Positions 19,500 through 29,105 of a stretch of 64,000 bases of DNA are shown here, piece after piece. The notes under the pieces are model-generated. The model was given only the letters and a program-made list of their open reading frames with translations, did not search any database and was not told where the DNA came from. How positions within the stretch are numbered: the stretch's first letter is position 1; every line of letters begins with the position of its first letter. This stretch comes from Pyropia yezoensis (Eukaryota; Rhodophyta; Bangiophyceae; Bangiales; Bangiaceae). Made by a program: the position numbers and the translations under genes. The stretch spans positions 26,140,894-26,204,893 of the forward strand of contig CM020618.1 of NCBI GenBank assembly GCA_009829735.1, read 5' to 3'.

Positions 19500-22457
19500 G
19501 TGCCGACCGCGATCGCCAGCTCAGGCTTCAAGTCGCGCACCAGCTGGCACCGTGTGGCGGCGTGGCGGCGTGGCGGCGTGGACGCGGCGTGTCGCAAGCT
19601 GGGCGCCAAGGCGGCCAAGGACGCGCTGGCCACCTCCCCCGCTGCCACGGCTGCTCCAGCGGGCGGCTCTGCCTGGGACACGGTGCGGCGGCTAAAGCGG
19701 TGGGCGGCCGCGCGCTTCCGCGCGGGTACCGCGGGCAAGGCAACGCCGGGCCGGCGGGGCCTCGACGGCGTCCCCCAGCACCTGGTCCAGGCGCTGGCGC
19801 AACGGGTGGCCGTCATGCGGGCGGCCATGCCACCCTCTGTGGAGGGCCTCCTTCCAGCAACGCCTGCAAAGAAGCGCCGCTGGTGGGCGTACGTGCCATT
19901 TCTCCACCACGTCCTGAATGTGGGTGTGGAGAGCCCGTACGCCCTCATCCCTGGCGCCCGAGCGGTGCTCCACGGTCACGGTACGCTGGTGCGGGACAAG
20001 ATGCTCGCCCTGTTGCGGGCAGCTTCGGTCGCCACTCGCGTGGGAGTGCGTGGCCACCCCAGTCTTCGGGCATGGCCAGAGCTGCGAACAGGCGGTGCAG
20101 CAGTGCTGGCCGCCATGGCTGGTGTCGGTGGCCGCGCCAACCGGGCCTCCTCCCAGCTGTCTACCGACGGCGTGGCGGTGACGTTTTTTCTGTCTCGACC
20201 CGACACGGCCGCAGAGGCCAAGGCGCGGGCGGTGGCCTGGGCAAAGAAGCTGGACGGCGGTGGACTTGCACGGGACCGCAGCGGCAAAGGCTTTGCGTCC
20301 CGGATGGGGGTACTGACGCAGCTCGAGCGGGCTGGCCTGCCGTTGGCGCGCGTCCGGTGGCTCCAGATTGTCGGCGGAGACCCGAGACGGTCTGCCGTAC
20401 TGTCGGCAGCACCGGGTGAGCGCGTGGCGACGGCAGACTTCTCCGCCCGCCCCGTTGTAGACGCGATGCGCGCCGCGTGGTCCCGCCACATGGGCTTGGA
20501 CGCGCTCAACCGGGCGGCCGTGGCGCTCCTGCGTGGGGCGGGCGTCCAAGACGGGGTGGCGGCAGCCTCAACCATGCCCAAGCGCCACCCACCCAGGGGG
20601 TCTAGGAAGCGGGCGGCGGCGGGCGCCCCGGCTGCAGGGGCGGGGAGAGGGGGGGGCCGCTCCAAGCGACAAGCGCGGCGGTCGTCACCTGAGGGGAGCG
20701 ATGATGATGCGGCGGCGGTGGCTCCGGCGGCGGCGGGTGCGACGACGCCCCCCGAGGCAAAGACCTACCAGACGGCAAGCCCCGGCAGTGGCCACGGGCG
20801 TGTGCGGCGTGGGCTGCAGGTGTCCATCCGACGGGCCCGCCGCACGCAGCTCGCCACTTCGGTGCGGCGTGTGCTGCGTCGCACGCGCCTGTCCCGGTGG
20901 ACTGTGCCCCGTCACGAGGCGGAAAAGGTGGCACGGTGGCTGGTGGACCCCACTGCCGCGGCGGGCAACAGTAGCAGCAGCCCCACCCCAGACGCGCCGC
21001 TGCAGGACCGGGTGGACGCGCTGCACCGGCGCAAGGGGTGTCGCCGACTGGCACCCGTCCCCGGCCTTCGCTACAGCCTGAGTGCCGCCCACTTTCGCGA
21101 GGCCAGCGGCGGTAACTTTTTGGCCCGTGCGTGGCAGCAGTGGCGGGCACGCAGCGGTACTGAGGCGGTACCGGTGGCGGCGGCGGTGGCGGGACCGGTG
21201 GTGGCGGCGGGTGACACAGGCGATATCGCTGGCCACCTACCGCCCGTCGACTTGGCAGCAGCACACGACACGATGCGTACCGGCGACGACGGGAAGCACC
21301 TGCAGGCAACGCTCGAGTGGGCCGCCCGTCGCGACACGGTCGCGTACGGCCAGCGATTTGGCGCCAAAGCCACGCGACACCTGCGGGCGGCGCGCGTGCG
21401 CAAGGCCATCCAACGCGGCCGCTTTGCTGCCTCGGTGGCGCGGGACCTGACCGGCGGCCTCCTTCGCCAGGTCCGTGGCGGCGGCGCGGTCGTCGCGGCC
21501 ATGGGCACCGAGCGCGTGCGCGGGGGGGACGCCTGGCTCCGCCGCCACCTCCGACGGCTGTGCTGGTTTGTCGACCAGGATGAGTTCAACACGAGCCAGG
21601 CGTGCTCCGAGTGTCACGACAAGATGGTGCTCATCTACTCGACGGGCAACTCCCCCCTCAAGATTCCAGGAGCGCTGTATGGGCCGCCGGCCAGCCCTCC
21701 GCCGTCGACAAGGCGTGTGCGGATGGCGGCCGGTTCGCGTCGGGGGCGGCCAAAGCGGGCCCTCCCCTCTGCGACCCACGTGACGCACCGAGGGCCGGAC
21801 CCCGACGCCTACCGGGCGGCCGTCCGAGCAACTGCCCGTGCTGATGCTGTGGCGCGGCGCGCGGCCGCGCTGGCCGCCTGTGCCATCGAGGACCGCGCCG
21901 TCTATGCCGACCCGAGGCGGCTGAGCGAGTGGGCGGCCAAGGGCTGCTACACGTGCTCTCTCGCTGCCCCACAAGGCCCCGGTCACCCAGCGCCACACCC
22001 GCCCGTGATTCGCAATCGGGCCGACGTTGCGGCCCGCAACATGGCGTGGGTGGCCGCTCGTCGTCTAACGGGTACCAGCGTGTGGCCTTTCAAGCGCCCG
22101 TGTGGTATGAGGTGGGCCTGGACGACCAAGCGTCCTCCAAGTGGTGTTCCCGTCCCGCCTGTACGCCGCACCCGTGCGACTACGCGGGTCGATGTATGGC
22201 CCGTACTGGCTGCAGTGGACACTGTCGGCGAAGGTGGTGGTGGTGGTGGTGGTGGTGGCGGCGGCGGCGGTGGTGGTGGCGGTGGCAGTAGGGGGGTTGT
22301 CGACGGCGACGCGACGGCGGCGTCCTGTACGACGCGACGCGGTGCTCCTGGTGGGGAACGGGTGGCGGCGGCCGGCAGTTCCATGGACGGAGTACGTCGG
22401 GCGGAGACGGGGGCGACAGACGCGCCCCGTGGTCTGGTGGACACTGCAAGATGCTAA
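19500..22457 (+). CDS. Fanzor/TnpB-type RNA-guided nuclease candidate, about 985 aa
   Basis: The RuvC-like layout of eukaryotic TnpB relatives (Fanzors) can be followed. RuvC-I is IVGGDPRRSAVLSA (Asp codon at 20379, residue 294). A long helical region follows, including RFGAKATRHLRAARVRKAIQ. Then comes VDQDEFNTSQACSECH (Glu at 21582, residue 695), matching the D-E-[FY]-x-T-S-x-x-C-x-x-C signature that opens the zinc ribbon. A second C-x2-C is in GCYTC (residues 816/819). RuvC-III is RNRADVAARNM (Asp842, Asn847). Such proteins use a transposon-encoded guide RNA to cut DNA. The frame is open from 19449 without an ATG before residue ~106; 19500 is GTG, so a spliced 5' exon is likely. The last ~110 residues are Gly-rich and may not be native. 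Not a CRISPR effector. Confidence 0.72.
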   Translation: MPTAIASSGFKSRTSWHRVAAWRRGGVDAACRKLGAKAAKDALATSPAATAAPAGGSAWDTVRRLKRWAAARFRAGTAGKATPGRRGLDGVPQHLVQALAQRVAVMRAAMPPSVEGLLPATPAKKRRWWAYVPFLHHVLNVGVESPYALIPGARAVLHGHGTLVRDKMLALLRAASVATRVGVRGHPSLRAWPELRTGGAAVLAAMAGVGGRANRASSQLSTDGVAVTFFLSRPDTAAEAKARAVAWAKKLDGGGLARDRSGKGFASRMGVLTQLERAGLPLARVRWLQIVGGDPRRSAVLSAAPGERVATADFSARPVVDAMRAAWSRHMGLDALNRAAVALLRGAGVQDGVAAASTMPKRHPPRGSRKRAAAGAPAAGAGRGGGRSKRQARRSSPEGSDDDAAAVAPAAAGATTPPEAKTYQTASPGSGHGRVRRGLQVSIRRARRTQLATSVRRVLRRTRLSRWTVPRHEAEKVARWLVDPTAAAGNSSSSPTPDAPLQDRVDALHRRKGCRRLAPVPGLRYSLSAAHFREASGGNFLARAWQQWRARSGTEAVPVAAAVAGPVVAAGDTGDIAGHLPPVDLAAAHDTMRTGDDGKHLQATLEWAARRDTVAYGQRFGAKATRHLRAARVRKAIQRGRFAASVARDLTGGLLRQVRGGGAVVAAMGTERVRGGDAWLRRHLRRLCWFVDQDEFNTSQACSECHDKMVLIYSTGNSPLKIPGALYGPPASPPPSTRRVRMAAGSRRGRPKRALPSATHVTHRGPDPDAYRAAVRATARADAVARRAAALAACAIEDRAVYADPRRLSEWAAKGCYTCSLAAPQGPGHPAPHPPVIRNRADVAARNMAWVAARRLTGTSVWPFKRPCGMRWAWTTKRPPSGVPVPPVRRTRATTRVDVWPVLAAVDTVGEGGGGGGGGGGGGGGGGGGSRGVVDGDATAASCTTRRGAPGGERVAAAGSSMDGVRRAETGATDAPRGLVDTARC
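22232..22287 (+). repeat. (GGT/GGC)n microsatellite in the 3' end of the nuclease ORF
   Basis: An almost pure trinucleotide run encodes a Gly tract downstream of the last conserved nuclease motif. It lies where a Fanzor guide-RNA region might be expected to start. Confidence 0.8.
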
Positions 22458-24253
22458 GACAGCGCACATCTTGCCCGTGACCCTCACCTACCACGGGGTG
22501 CGTCAGCCGCCCCCTTTTTCGCCGACGAGCCAATCATGGGTAATTGTCGGCCGTTCACTAGCAGGTTAGACGCCGGCTTTTCCCGGAAACCTTTCCCAGG
22601 ATGAGTCGGATGTTTCCCGGAGGGGTTTAACCCGGTTTTTATGCTGGTTATTTGGCCCAGGAAATACACATTGCAGGCCAGGAAACGCCCAGGAAACCCT
22701 CTCAATGAGACAACGAATCGATAACGGAACGCCGTAGAGAGTGCACCAGAGCAGAGAGCATGACGTATGCTGTCCTCGGGAGCATCTCTGATGTAAGAAC
22801 GCGGCAGTGACGCCACAATCCAGCACTGACGGTTTGGTTGCACAGAACGTCTCGAATGCGCTCCCGAGAAACGCCCCGACTCGACGCCGGGCTGTCCGAA
22901 CGCGGCGGGACGCGCATATGTCGATCAGACACCCGGGCGTTCCGGGCTCGGGCTTTCGTCAGGTTCAGATCCGGCGAGATGCTGCAGGCGAAGCGGTAGG
23001 AGCATCCAGCATGCGTCTGGTTGAGAGTAAATAGTTCAATGGACAGGATGACTTGTCAGCACCTCTCTTCGTCATGGACTTGACTTAGATGAGACTAGTA
23101 CGGTTGGACTTCATCTTAGGACGTGTAGTATTGAGACAGCGTTTCCCGAGATTTCAACTACCTTTCCTGGCCAGTATAACCACGAATAGGACGGCTCTAA
23201 CTGCTATGGATTTGGGCGGGAGCTGACTTAAACGTCATGCTAAGGGAAAGACTTGTGCCTAATACAGGCATGGAATGATGTTGTGATTCCCGGGGGCTCA
23301 ACTATCCTTTCCCCATCAGGATGACTTCGATCAATTCAAGAAACTGCAGCGGACCTCTACACGCCCAGTTGGGAGCAGTCTCCTGGGTGAAAATCACACA
23401 CATGTAAGCCCTCAGCAACACCCAGACAGAACATGGAAGGCCGCGCGAGAGACCTGTGCCAAACACCGTCAGATGTGCTATGAGCTTTTCTTTCCTATGC
23501 ACATCTTTTCTTGTCTCTATCGTCTGTGCTTCACTCTGCTTCACGGGGCACAAAGCCAGATGACCGTAAACACGATTTCTTGACTGGTCGTGCCGGTGCA
23601 GCCATCGCGAGCCAACTGCTCAGGGGTTCTGGGCTCAGAGGGCTCTGATTGTGAGATTGGAGGTGGCACCGTTCGACTCGGGCGAGCTGCCGACCCTGGC
23701 GCTCAACTGGTACAAACAAAGCACGTGACCGCTGATTCTTGACGAGTGCTTCAGTGTTGACCAGGCCGAAATCTCGCATGGCCACCCGCGGAGGCCGACT
23801 GTCTTGATAAGCATTTATCCTCTTTTTTTATCATGAGAGAACACAAGCGCTTTTGATGCAGCCACCACGAGCTTCTCAGAGACCAAGATAATAGGGTCAC
23901 CATTGCTTGTACATAGTGGCCGGAAGACGTATACAGCGCCTTCTTTTGCATTTGTCTCGACCAGAGCTACAACAAGAAGCACGAAAATGTGCGCTGAGAT
24001 GCACATGTGGGTGTTATTGTGGTCTGAATTACATCACAAGGACAAGGTCAACGAAGGCAGATGGCGCAGTAGTCAGCAATCGGTCATCACATGATAGTGA
24101 AGAGACTGAGAGCAGGGGCGCCACGGTGGGCAGAGAGCTGTCGGGGGGGGCGGGGAAGGTGAGATTGCCCTGACTGTTCGGTCTTCAAGCACTACTCCAA
24201 TCTTAATATCAGGAGAATAAGTTGTGGCTACTTTACCCGAGAGGCAGAGTGTT
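22458..24253. other. Lower-GC gene-poor interval
   Basis: Base composition changes sharply here from the coding DNA on the left. Near 22575-22700 the motifs TTCCCGG and CCCAGGA recur several times (for example 22578-22590, 22611-22620, 22666-22672). Only short ORFs are present, with no recognisable domain. The guide-RNA segment and right end of a Fanzor-carrying element, if any, would lie at its left edge. Confidence 0.45.
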
Positions 24254-24315
24254 TCCCTTTGGTCTAGTGGTTTAGGATGTTCGGTTTTCACCCGAAAGGT
24301 CGCGGGTTCGACTTC
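24254..24315 (+). tRNA. Truncated tRNA-Glu(UUC)-like sequence (pseudo-tRNA or SINE head)
   Basis: It reads as a tRNA from the 5' acceptor strand TCCCTTT, through a D-arm with a good A box (TGGTCTAGTGG), to an anticodon arm TTCGG-TTTTCAC-CCGAA with perfect stem and anticodon TTC. The B box GGTTCGACT follows. The 3' T-stem (CCCGC expected) and the 3' acceptor strand (AAAGGGA expected) are absent; unrelated sequence begins right after the B box. It is therefore not a functional tRNA gene. Confidence 0.75.
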
Positions 24316-25192
24316 ACTACGTTAATGCATATTCGATCGGACGCCCCGCATGGGAAGAGAGCAAAATTTTGCAAATCGTACTTTTTTCTTGCCACACCGG
24401 GTGCTTGTGTGACTGGCTGCGTGCGGTGGCGCACCTTGCATGACCTTGTCTAGGAAATGTGAGAACTGCAGTCTTGTCGCCAAGATGTTCACTCGTCCAT
24501 ACGCCCAACGGTATTCGATGTAATACCATGAAGAGACCTTCGCATATGTTCGTGACATCAACACTGCGAGCCAAGTCCCCTCGATGCGTGCATCACATAT
24601 AATAGTCTTTGTACATAAGCTTTACCGGCCCGCTTCACTTGATGGGTGCACTTCTCGGTTCTCACAAGCACGGCAGGGTTGCGACAACCAGGCCTGTTTC
24701 GAGTTGAGGGGGATGCTCAGTGCCTCTTGCCCTATTGAATCCCGACAGTGTGTCACTGCCAACCCGAAGCTGCCAACCGCCGTGAGCGTGAGCAGACCGA
24801 AGCGACCCTCAAGTCTTTAGTTGCGACTGCATGCCCCAATAGTGGAGATGCACAAGTTGCAGCCAGTCTCAAGCCCATCCAAACTTCCTCGGTGAGTTTG
24901 GTCACAAACATCCTCTCGCATACAGCAAACGATGGGCGGGGGGTGGAGGGGGGGGGGAGAATCCTACGCTGCGCCTACGTGTAGGCCCTACGTAGGGCCT
25001 ACGCCCGAGGCAACCCGTTTCCTCTCTGTCGCAGCGACCACGCCGTGACCACTAAATCCGCACCCACGCGTCGTTTTGCACCGGTTTAGTGCTGGGCGGC
25101 TCTTCTTTCTGAGGGCGATTCGGTCTCAATTTTGATTTTGGTATTTAAATTGGGGTGTGTTCACCCAAAAGTCTGAGGGATTTGGCCGAGCG
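24316..25192. other. Gene-poor interval
   Basis: Short ORFs only, with no recognised product. It contains the palindrome listed at 24981-25002. Sequence after the tRNA-like head could be the body of a SINE, but no second copy is in the window to test this. Confidence 0.4.
24981..25002. repeat. Perfect 22-bp palindrome
   Basis: Half-site GTAGGCCCTAC is followed directly by its reverse complement GTAGGGCCTAC. Flanking CCTACG/CTACGC elements extend the repetitive CTACG theme. A binding site or cruciform is possible. Confidence 0.85.
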
Positions 25193-25510
25193 TCACATCA
25201 CAAAGTGCCCCTGAGGAAAGTTTCGCCACGTGTTGTTCATGCTGATCGAGAAACTTTCAGTTCGTGTAAGTAGACGCTTGTGCGGAACCGGGAGAAAAGA
25301 AACCGGCACCTCATCCGCAGTGCTCACGATGTGCCTGATGCCTGCCTCCAAATTCATAGCTAGGAAGCGGGACCCTGTGAAGGGGCACAGGACAGAAATG
25401 AGGTGGTCAGCAGGCTCCGCTTCGCCTATCACGCAGCCGGCGCAAATGGCGTTGGTGCTGCCACCCAGGCGCCGATGGTCGAAGAGGATGCGGTTGGTAT
25501 CTGGTTGGCA
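25193..25510 (-). CDS. Unidentified ORF fragment
   Basis: The minus frame ending at 25193 is open from about 25510. Its composition is like a folded protein rather than low-complexity, for example CPFTGSRFLAMNLEAGIRHI and SFSISMNNTWRNFPQGHF. It has no ATG start (the first start-like codon is GTG at 25432), and the upstream neighbour frame is also open, so it may be a gene fragment or an exon. I do not recognise it. Confidence 0.3.
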   Translation of the reverse strand, partial: CQPDTNRILFDHRRLGGSTNAICAGCVIGEAEPADHLISVLCPFTGSRFLAMNLEAGIRHIVSTADEVPVSFLPVPHKRLLTRTESFSISMNNTWRNFPQGHFVM

Positions 25511-26221
25511 TCATGCCAGTGAAAGCGGCCACCAGCATCGCCCTTGGCGCCGCGGACCCCCCTTTTTCCGTCGTCACTGTGCCAGTGACGTCCACCGTGA
25601 CGCGTCGTGGGCGGCGAATGCCCTTTCAGCGGCCTCGCCGGCCCATCGATCCGCCGCGGCGCGGCCACCGGCATTTGCGGCGGCGTCAGGACAGCTACTA
25701 GGATCTGTTGGGTAGATGGGCGCCAATTCATTGCCTTTCAGCCGCCAGACACTCCTCTCCACCACCGCCACCGCCGAGGAACACGCCTCCGGTCGCTTCC
25801 ACCAGCCTTGCCGCTGCCATGCACCTGTCAGCCGCCGCCAGTGCACCGCCAACGGCCATCAGCGGATGTGGAAAAGACTATCGCTAACAGAGAGGAGCCG
25901 GCCCACTGTCGGAGAGGAGGCATCAGGCATGGTACTCTCTTTGTGACCAGCAGGTGTGCTCAATCTGGGTTGCCACATGGAAGCAGAAGGACACCCCGCG
26001 TGCACAGCCAACGGGAAGGCAAGGGAGAGGCAACACAAAGAGAACGAAACAACCTCTTGAGCTGCTTTTCTCGTGGAAGAGCACGTGCAGCCATGCACCC
26101 ATACCCGGGGGCCTGGCACGGCGGCACCGGGCAGGCCGGCTCGGGGGTAGCCATACCGGCCGCTGTCCACGCCACCGTCGTCTGTTTCCACCCGCCCTCC
26201 CGAGGCGACCTATGTTCAGTA

Positions 26222-26306
26222 CCTTCTTCCTCCCCCCAACGTCATTCTCGCGCCCGCCCCCCCCTCCCCCCCCCCCCCCCTCCCTGTCCCGCCATTGGCT
26301 GGCGCC

Positions 26307-26337
<31 letters not shown>

Positions 26338-26400
26338 CACCCCCCGCGCCATTGGCCGGCGCCGGCACCCCCCCCCCCCCTCCCCTCTCAGCTGGACTTC
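26222..26400. repeat. Poly-C tracts with duplicated GGCGCCGGC module
   Basis: The interval holds a 30-base C run at 26309-26338 and other runs of more than ten C. The module CGCCATTGG-(C/T)-GGCGCCGGC occurs at 26290-26309 and 26347-26366, each followed by a C run, so the unit itself is duplicated (57-bp period). It is a likely i-motif/G-quadruplex and a sequencing-error hotspot. Confidence 0.85.
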
Positions 26401-27207
26401 TTTCATGGCAGCACAATCGGAGGCCACCCGAAAATGTCGCTTCTAGTTTATTTTGTCTCTGGCCTTCCAAAGTGTGTGGGGTTTAGTGAAAGTGGCAACC
26501 CTGCCTGCGAGTCAGTGTCTGTCTGTCGCGCTCACCGCGAGCCCGCCCGACACGCCGGCCGGGAATCCCCACCTCGCAGGGCCACTCCCCTCCGCACGCG
26601 GGCCCATGCGTCGTGCGCCCTTCGCGACTGCGCTAATGCGCCTCGCCCGTACTCACCCGCCCGCGCGCCCGGCTCACCCTGCCCGACCCGGCCGCTCGAC
26701 CCGCCGGCGTGCGCCCGCTGTACTGCGCGTTGGAGACGCACCTCTGCCGCGGCGGCACGTGGGCGGCCGTGACGAGCGCGGTGCTTGGAGTGAGCCAGGG
26801 GGAGGGGGGGAGCGTGAGGGTAGGTCGGCGAGCCCGGGCGGGGTGGGGGGGGGGGGGGGGGGGGGGGTGGGGAAGCGCTGGGTTTTTGTGCGGTGAGCTG
26901 GTGTGGCTTGTCGGCGACGCAGGCGGCGCTGTTGTTGCTCTTGGGTTAGCCCAGGGGGGCCGGGAGGGAGGGGGTAGGGGGGGGGGGCGGGTGGGGCGGG
27001 TGAGACGGGCGGAGGAGAGGTGTGCGAGGGGGAGGTGACGGTCGTGGGAGCGTGTCGGTACGTGCTGTTCTCGCCGCCTGTCGTTGCCCCGGCGCCGTAG
27101 TCGCACGACCACAGTGCGTACCGTCCTTCCTCCACGGCCCCCTCCCTGTCCCCGTCTCGCTGCTTCCGCCCGCGCCCCCTCCCCTCCTCTCCCCGTCTGC
27201 CTCCACC
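26401..27207. other. Upstream region of the VAP gene
   Basis: GC-rich DNA with G runs (about 26845-26868 and 26966-26990). ORFs here are compositional. The last 150 bases before the ATG are CT-rich (CCTCCCTGTCCCCGTCTCGC), as in a 5' leader. Confidence 0.4.
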
Positions 27208-28944
27208 ATGGACCAATTGGTGGAGGTCAAGCCGACGGAGCTCCGCTTCACCGTTGCCCCCGGCGTGCAGTCAACGGCGACGCTTCGGCTGCGGTCGCTC
27301 GTCAGCGACGCGCTGCTGTTCAAGTTCAAGACCACGGCACCGCTGCGGTACGCGGTGCAGCCCAACGCGTCGGTCATCCCGCCGGGCGCGACAGCCGACA
27401 TTACGGTGGTGCTCAAGCTCTTCAAGGCCCTCCCGCCCGAGATGACCACCTGGCGCGACAAGTTTATGCTGCAGATCGCGCGCGTTGACCCCGACTCGGC
27501 CGCGTCCCTGTCGGTGGAGGAGGTGCTAGAGCGGTGGCGGTCCGTGCCGCCCGACGTGATTGTGCGCAAAAAGTTTCCGTGTCGCCTCGGAATTGTACCC
27601 GTTTCCCCCATCCCCGAGGCGGATGAGGAGGAGGGCGCGCGCGGAGGCGCTGCCGCCGCGGAGGGGGGAGGCGTCGGGGGGGGGCGCGCTGAGTTGCCCC
27701 CACCCCTTGGCATGCCGATGGCCTCGATTGATGGGGTGGAGTCGGGGCCAGCGTCGCGCCAGTTTGTCACCCCCCGCGCCGGCGGAAGTGGTCTGGCGGC
27801 AGGGGGCACCGCCGCTGCGCTCGGCGCCGCGGCGCTGGGCGCCGACGCCGCGTCCGACTCGGATGCGGACGTGCTGGTGACTGAAGAGGAGGTGGAGGAG
27901 GAGGAGGTGGAGGAGGAGGAGGAGGTCATTGTCGATGGGCCGTCGAGCGTCGCTCCCCCCGCGCCGGCGCCGCCGCTGCCGGCGACACCCGCCACCCTCA
28001 TTGGCGCGCGGGCGGCGCGGGACCGCGCGTGGGAGAATGTCGCTGCGGCGACGCCTGCGTATCGGGCGGCCGCGGGAGGAGGGACGGACGCGTCGGCAAG
28101 TTCCCGGCCGCCCCTATCTGCCGCCGCCTTCCCAGACGCGCCCGCTTTTCCATCCTTGTCGGCCTTTACGCCGCCCGACACGGTCACGCCCGTCATGCCG
28201 CCGCCGCTGTCGCCGGCCGATGAGCCAGCGGCGGCGGCGGTGACGTCATCGGCGGGAGGGGCGGTCGAGTCCGCGGCAGACTCGCAGCCAGAGACGGCGA
28301 TGGCCAAGCTGTTTGTCACCCTCTCATCGACCGTCCTTGCCGCCGTTTACCGCGCACAGGAGATGATGGCCAAGCGCAAGGACGCGGCCACGGCGGCCAA
28401 GGCGCGCAAGGCTGCCGACGTGGCGGCGGCAACGCCCATCGCGCCGCCGCGGGACGCGCTTTCTCCCCCCCCGGCGGCGTCGCCCGACGTTGCGGCTGCC
28501 CAGCCGCCGGCGTCCGTGTCGACGGCCGCTGCCGCCTCTACCGCCGACGGCGCGCCCGCGTCGGCGTCGCCTGGTGGCAGCGCCGGGCCGCTGCGCAAGG
28601 CCGGGTCCTTCCTGCGCCCCCCCCCTCCCTCGTCCATCCCCCCCCTGCTCGCGTCGCCCGCGCCAGCACCCGTCCCCCGCGAGGCTCTCCACCGGGCGGC
28701 GGTCGCGCGGGCGTCGTCGGCCGCGGCAGCGCTGCGCGAGACTGAGGCGACCATCACCTCGCTCCGTGCCGACCTCGAGGCCGCCAAGCATCGCAAGGCC
28801 GACGCTGCTGATGCAGTGCGGCCGCTCTACGCCGCTCGCTTTGCGGTTGCCACCGACGCACCGGCACCGTTTGTGGACGTGGCGCTGATGCTGGTCATCA
28901 CGGCGGGGCTGGTCAAGCTCACGTTCCTGCCGTCCATCGCCTGA
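27208..28944 (+). CDS. VAP-family (MSP domain) tail-anchored ER protein, 578 aa
   Basis: VAP proteins sit in the ER membrane and recruit partners with FFAT motifs to membrane contact sites. The ATG at 27208 (CTCCACCATGG) was chosen over the longer open frame. Residues 3-120 are a major sperm protein domain, with the signature FKFKTTAPLRYAVQPNASVI followed by PPGATADITVVLK; the KTTAP...RY...PN core makes the FFAT-binding face. Residues ~130-480 are acidic and Ala/Pro-rich, with a Glu/Val repeat near 230. About 495-540 (ALRETEATITSLRADLEAAK) is a coiled coil. Residues ~553-575 (FVDVALMLVITAGLVKLTF) are the C-terminal membrane anchor. Order and topology match VAP-A/B and plant VAP27, though the linker is much longer than usual. 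No intron is needed. Confidence 0.9.
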   Translation: MDQLVEVKPTELRFTVAPGVQSTATLRLRSLVSDALLFKFKTTAPLRYAVQPNASVIPPGATADITVVLKLFKALPPEMTTWRDKFMLQIARVDPDSAASLSVEEVLERWRSVPPDVIVRKKFPCRLGIVPVSPIPEADEEEGARGGAAAAEGGGVGGGRAELPPPLGMPMASIDGVESGPASRQFVTPRAGGSGLAAGGTAAALGAAALGADAASDSDADVLVTEEEVEEEEVEEEEEVIVDGPSSVAPPAPAPPLPATPATLIGARAARDRAWENVAAATPAYRAAAGGGTDASASSRPPLSAAAFPDAPAFPSLSAFTPPDTVTPVMPPPLSPADEPAAAAVTSSAGGAVESAADSQPETAMAKLFVTLSSTVLAAVYRAQEMMAKRKDAATAAKARKAADVAAATPIAPPRDALSPPPAASPDVAAAQPPASVSTAAAASTADGAPASASPGGSAGPLRKAGSFLRPPPPSSIPPLLASPAPAPVPREALHRAAVARASSAAAALRETEATITSLRADLEAAKHRKADAADAVRPLYAARFAVATDAPAPFVDVALMLVITAGLVKLTFLPSIA

Positions 28945-29105
28945 GGGGGGTGGCGGCTGCGGCGGTGATAGCGGCGGTGGTTGTGACGGCGGTGGCGGCG
29001 GTGGTGGTGGCGGCGGCAGTGGCGGCGGTGGTGGCAGTGGCGGCGGCGGCGGTGGCGGCGGCGGTGGCAGTGGCGGTGGCGGCAGCGGCGGTGGCAAGGG
29101 GGGTG
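28945..29105 (+). repeat. GGC/GGT-rich microsatellite after the VAP stop codon
   Basis: The interval is an imperfect trinucleotide array of GGC, GGT and CAG-like units, starting within ten bases of the VAP stop. Long ORFs across it on both strands are by-products of the repeat. Confidence 0.85.

Noticed and set aside
28950-29105. Possible protein-coding repeats after VAP
   Set aside because: Pure trinucleotide microsatellite, open in all frames.
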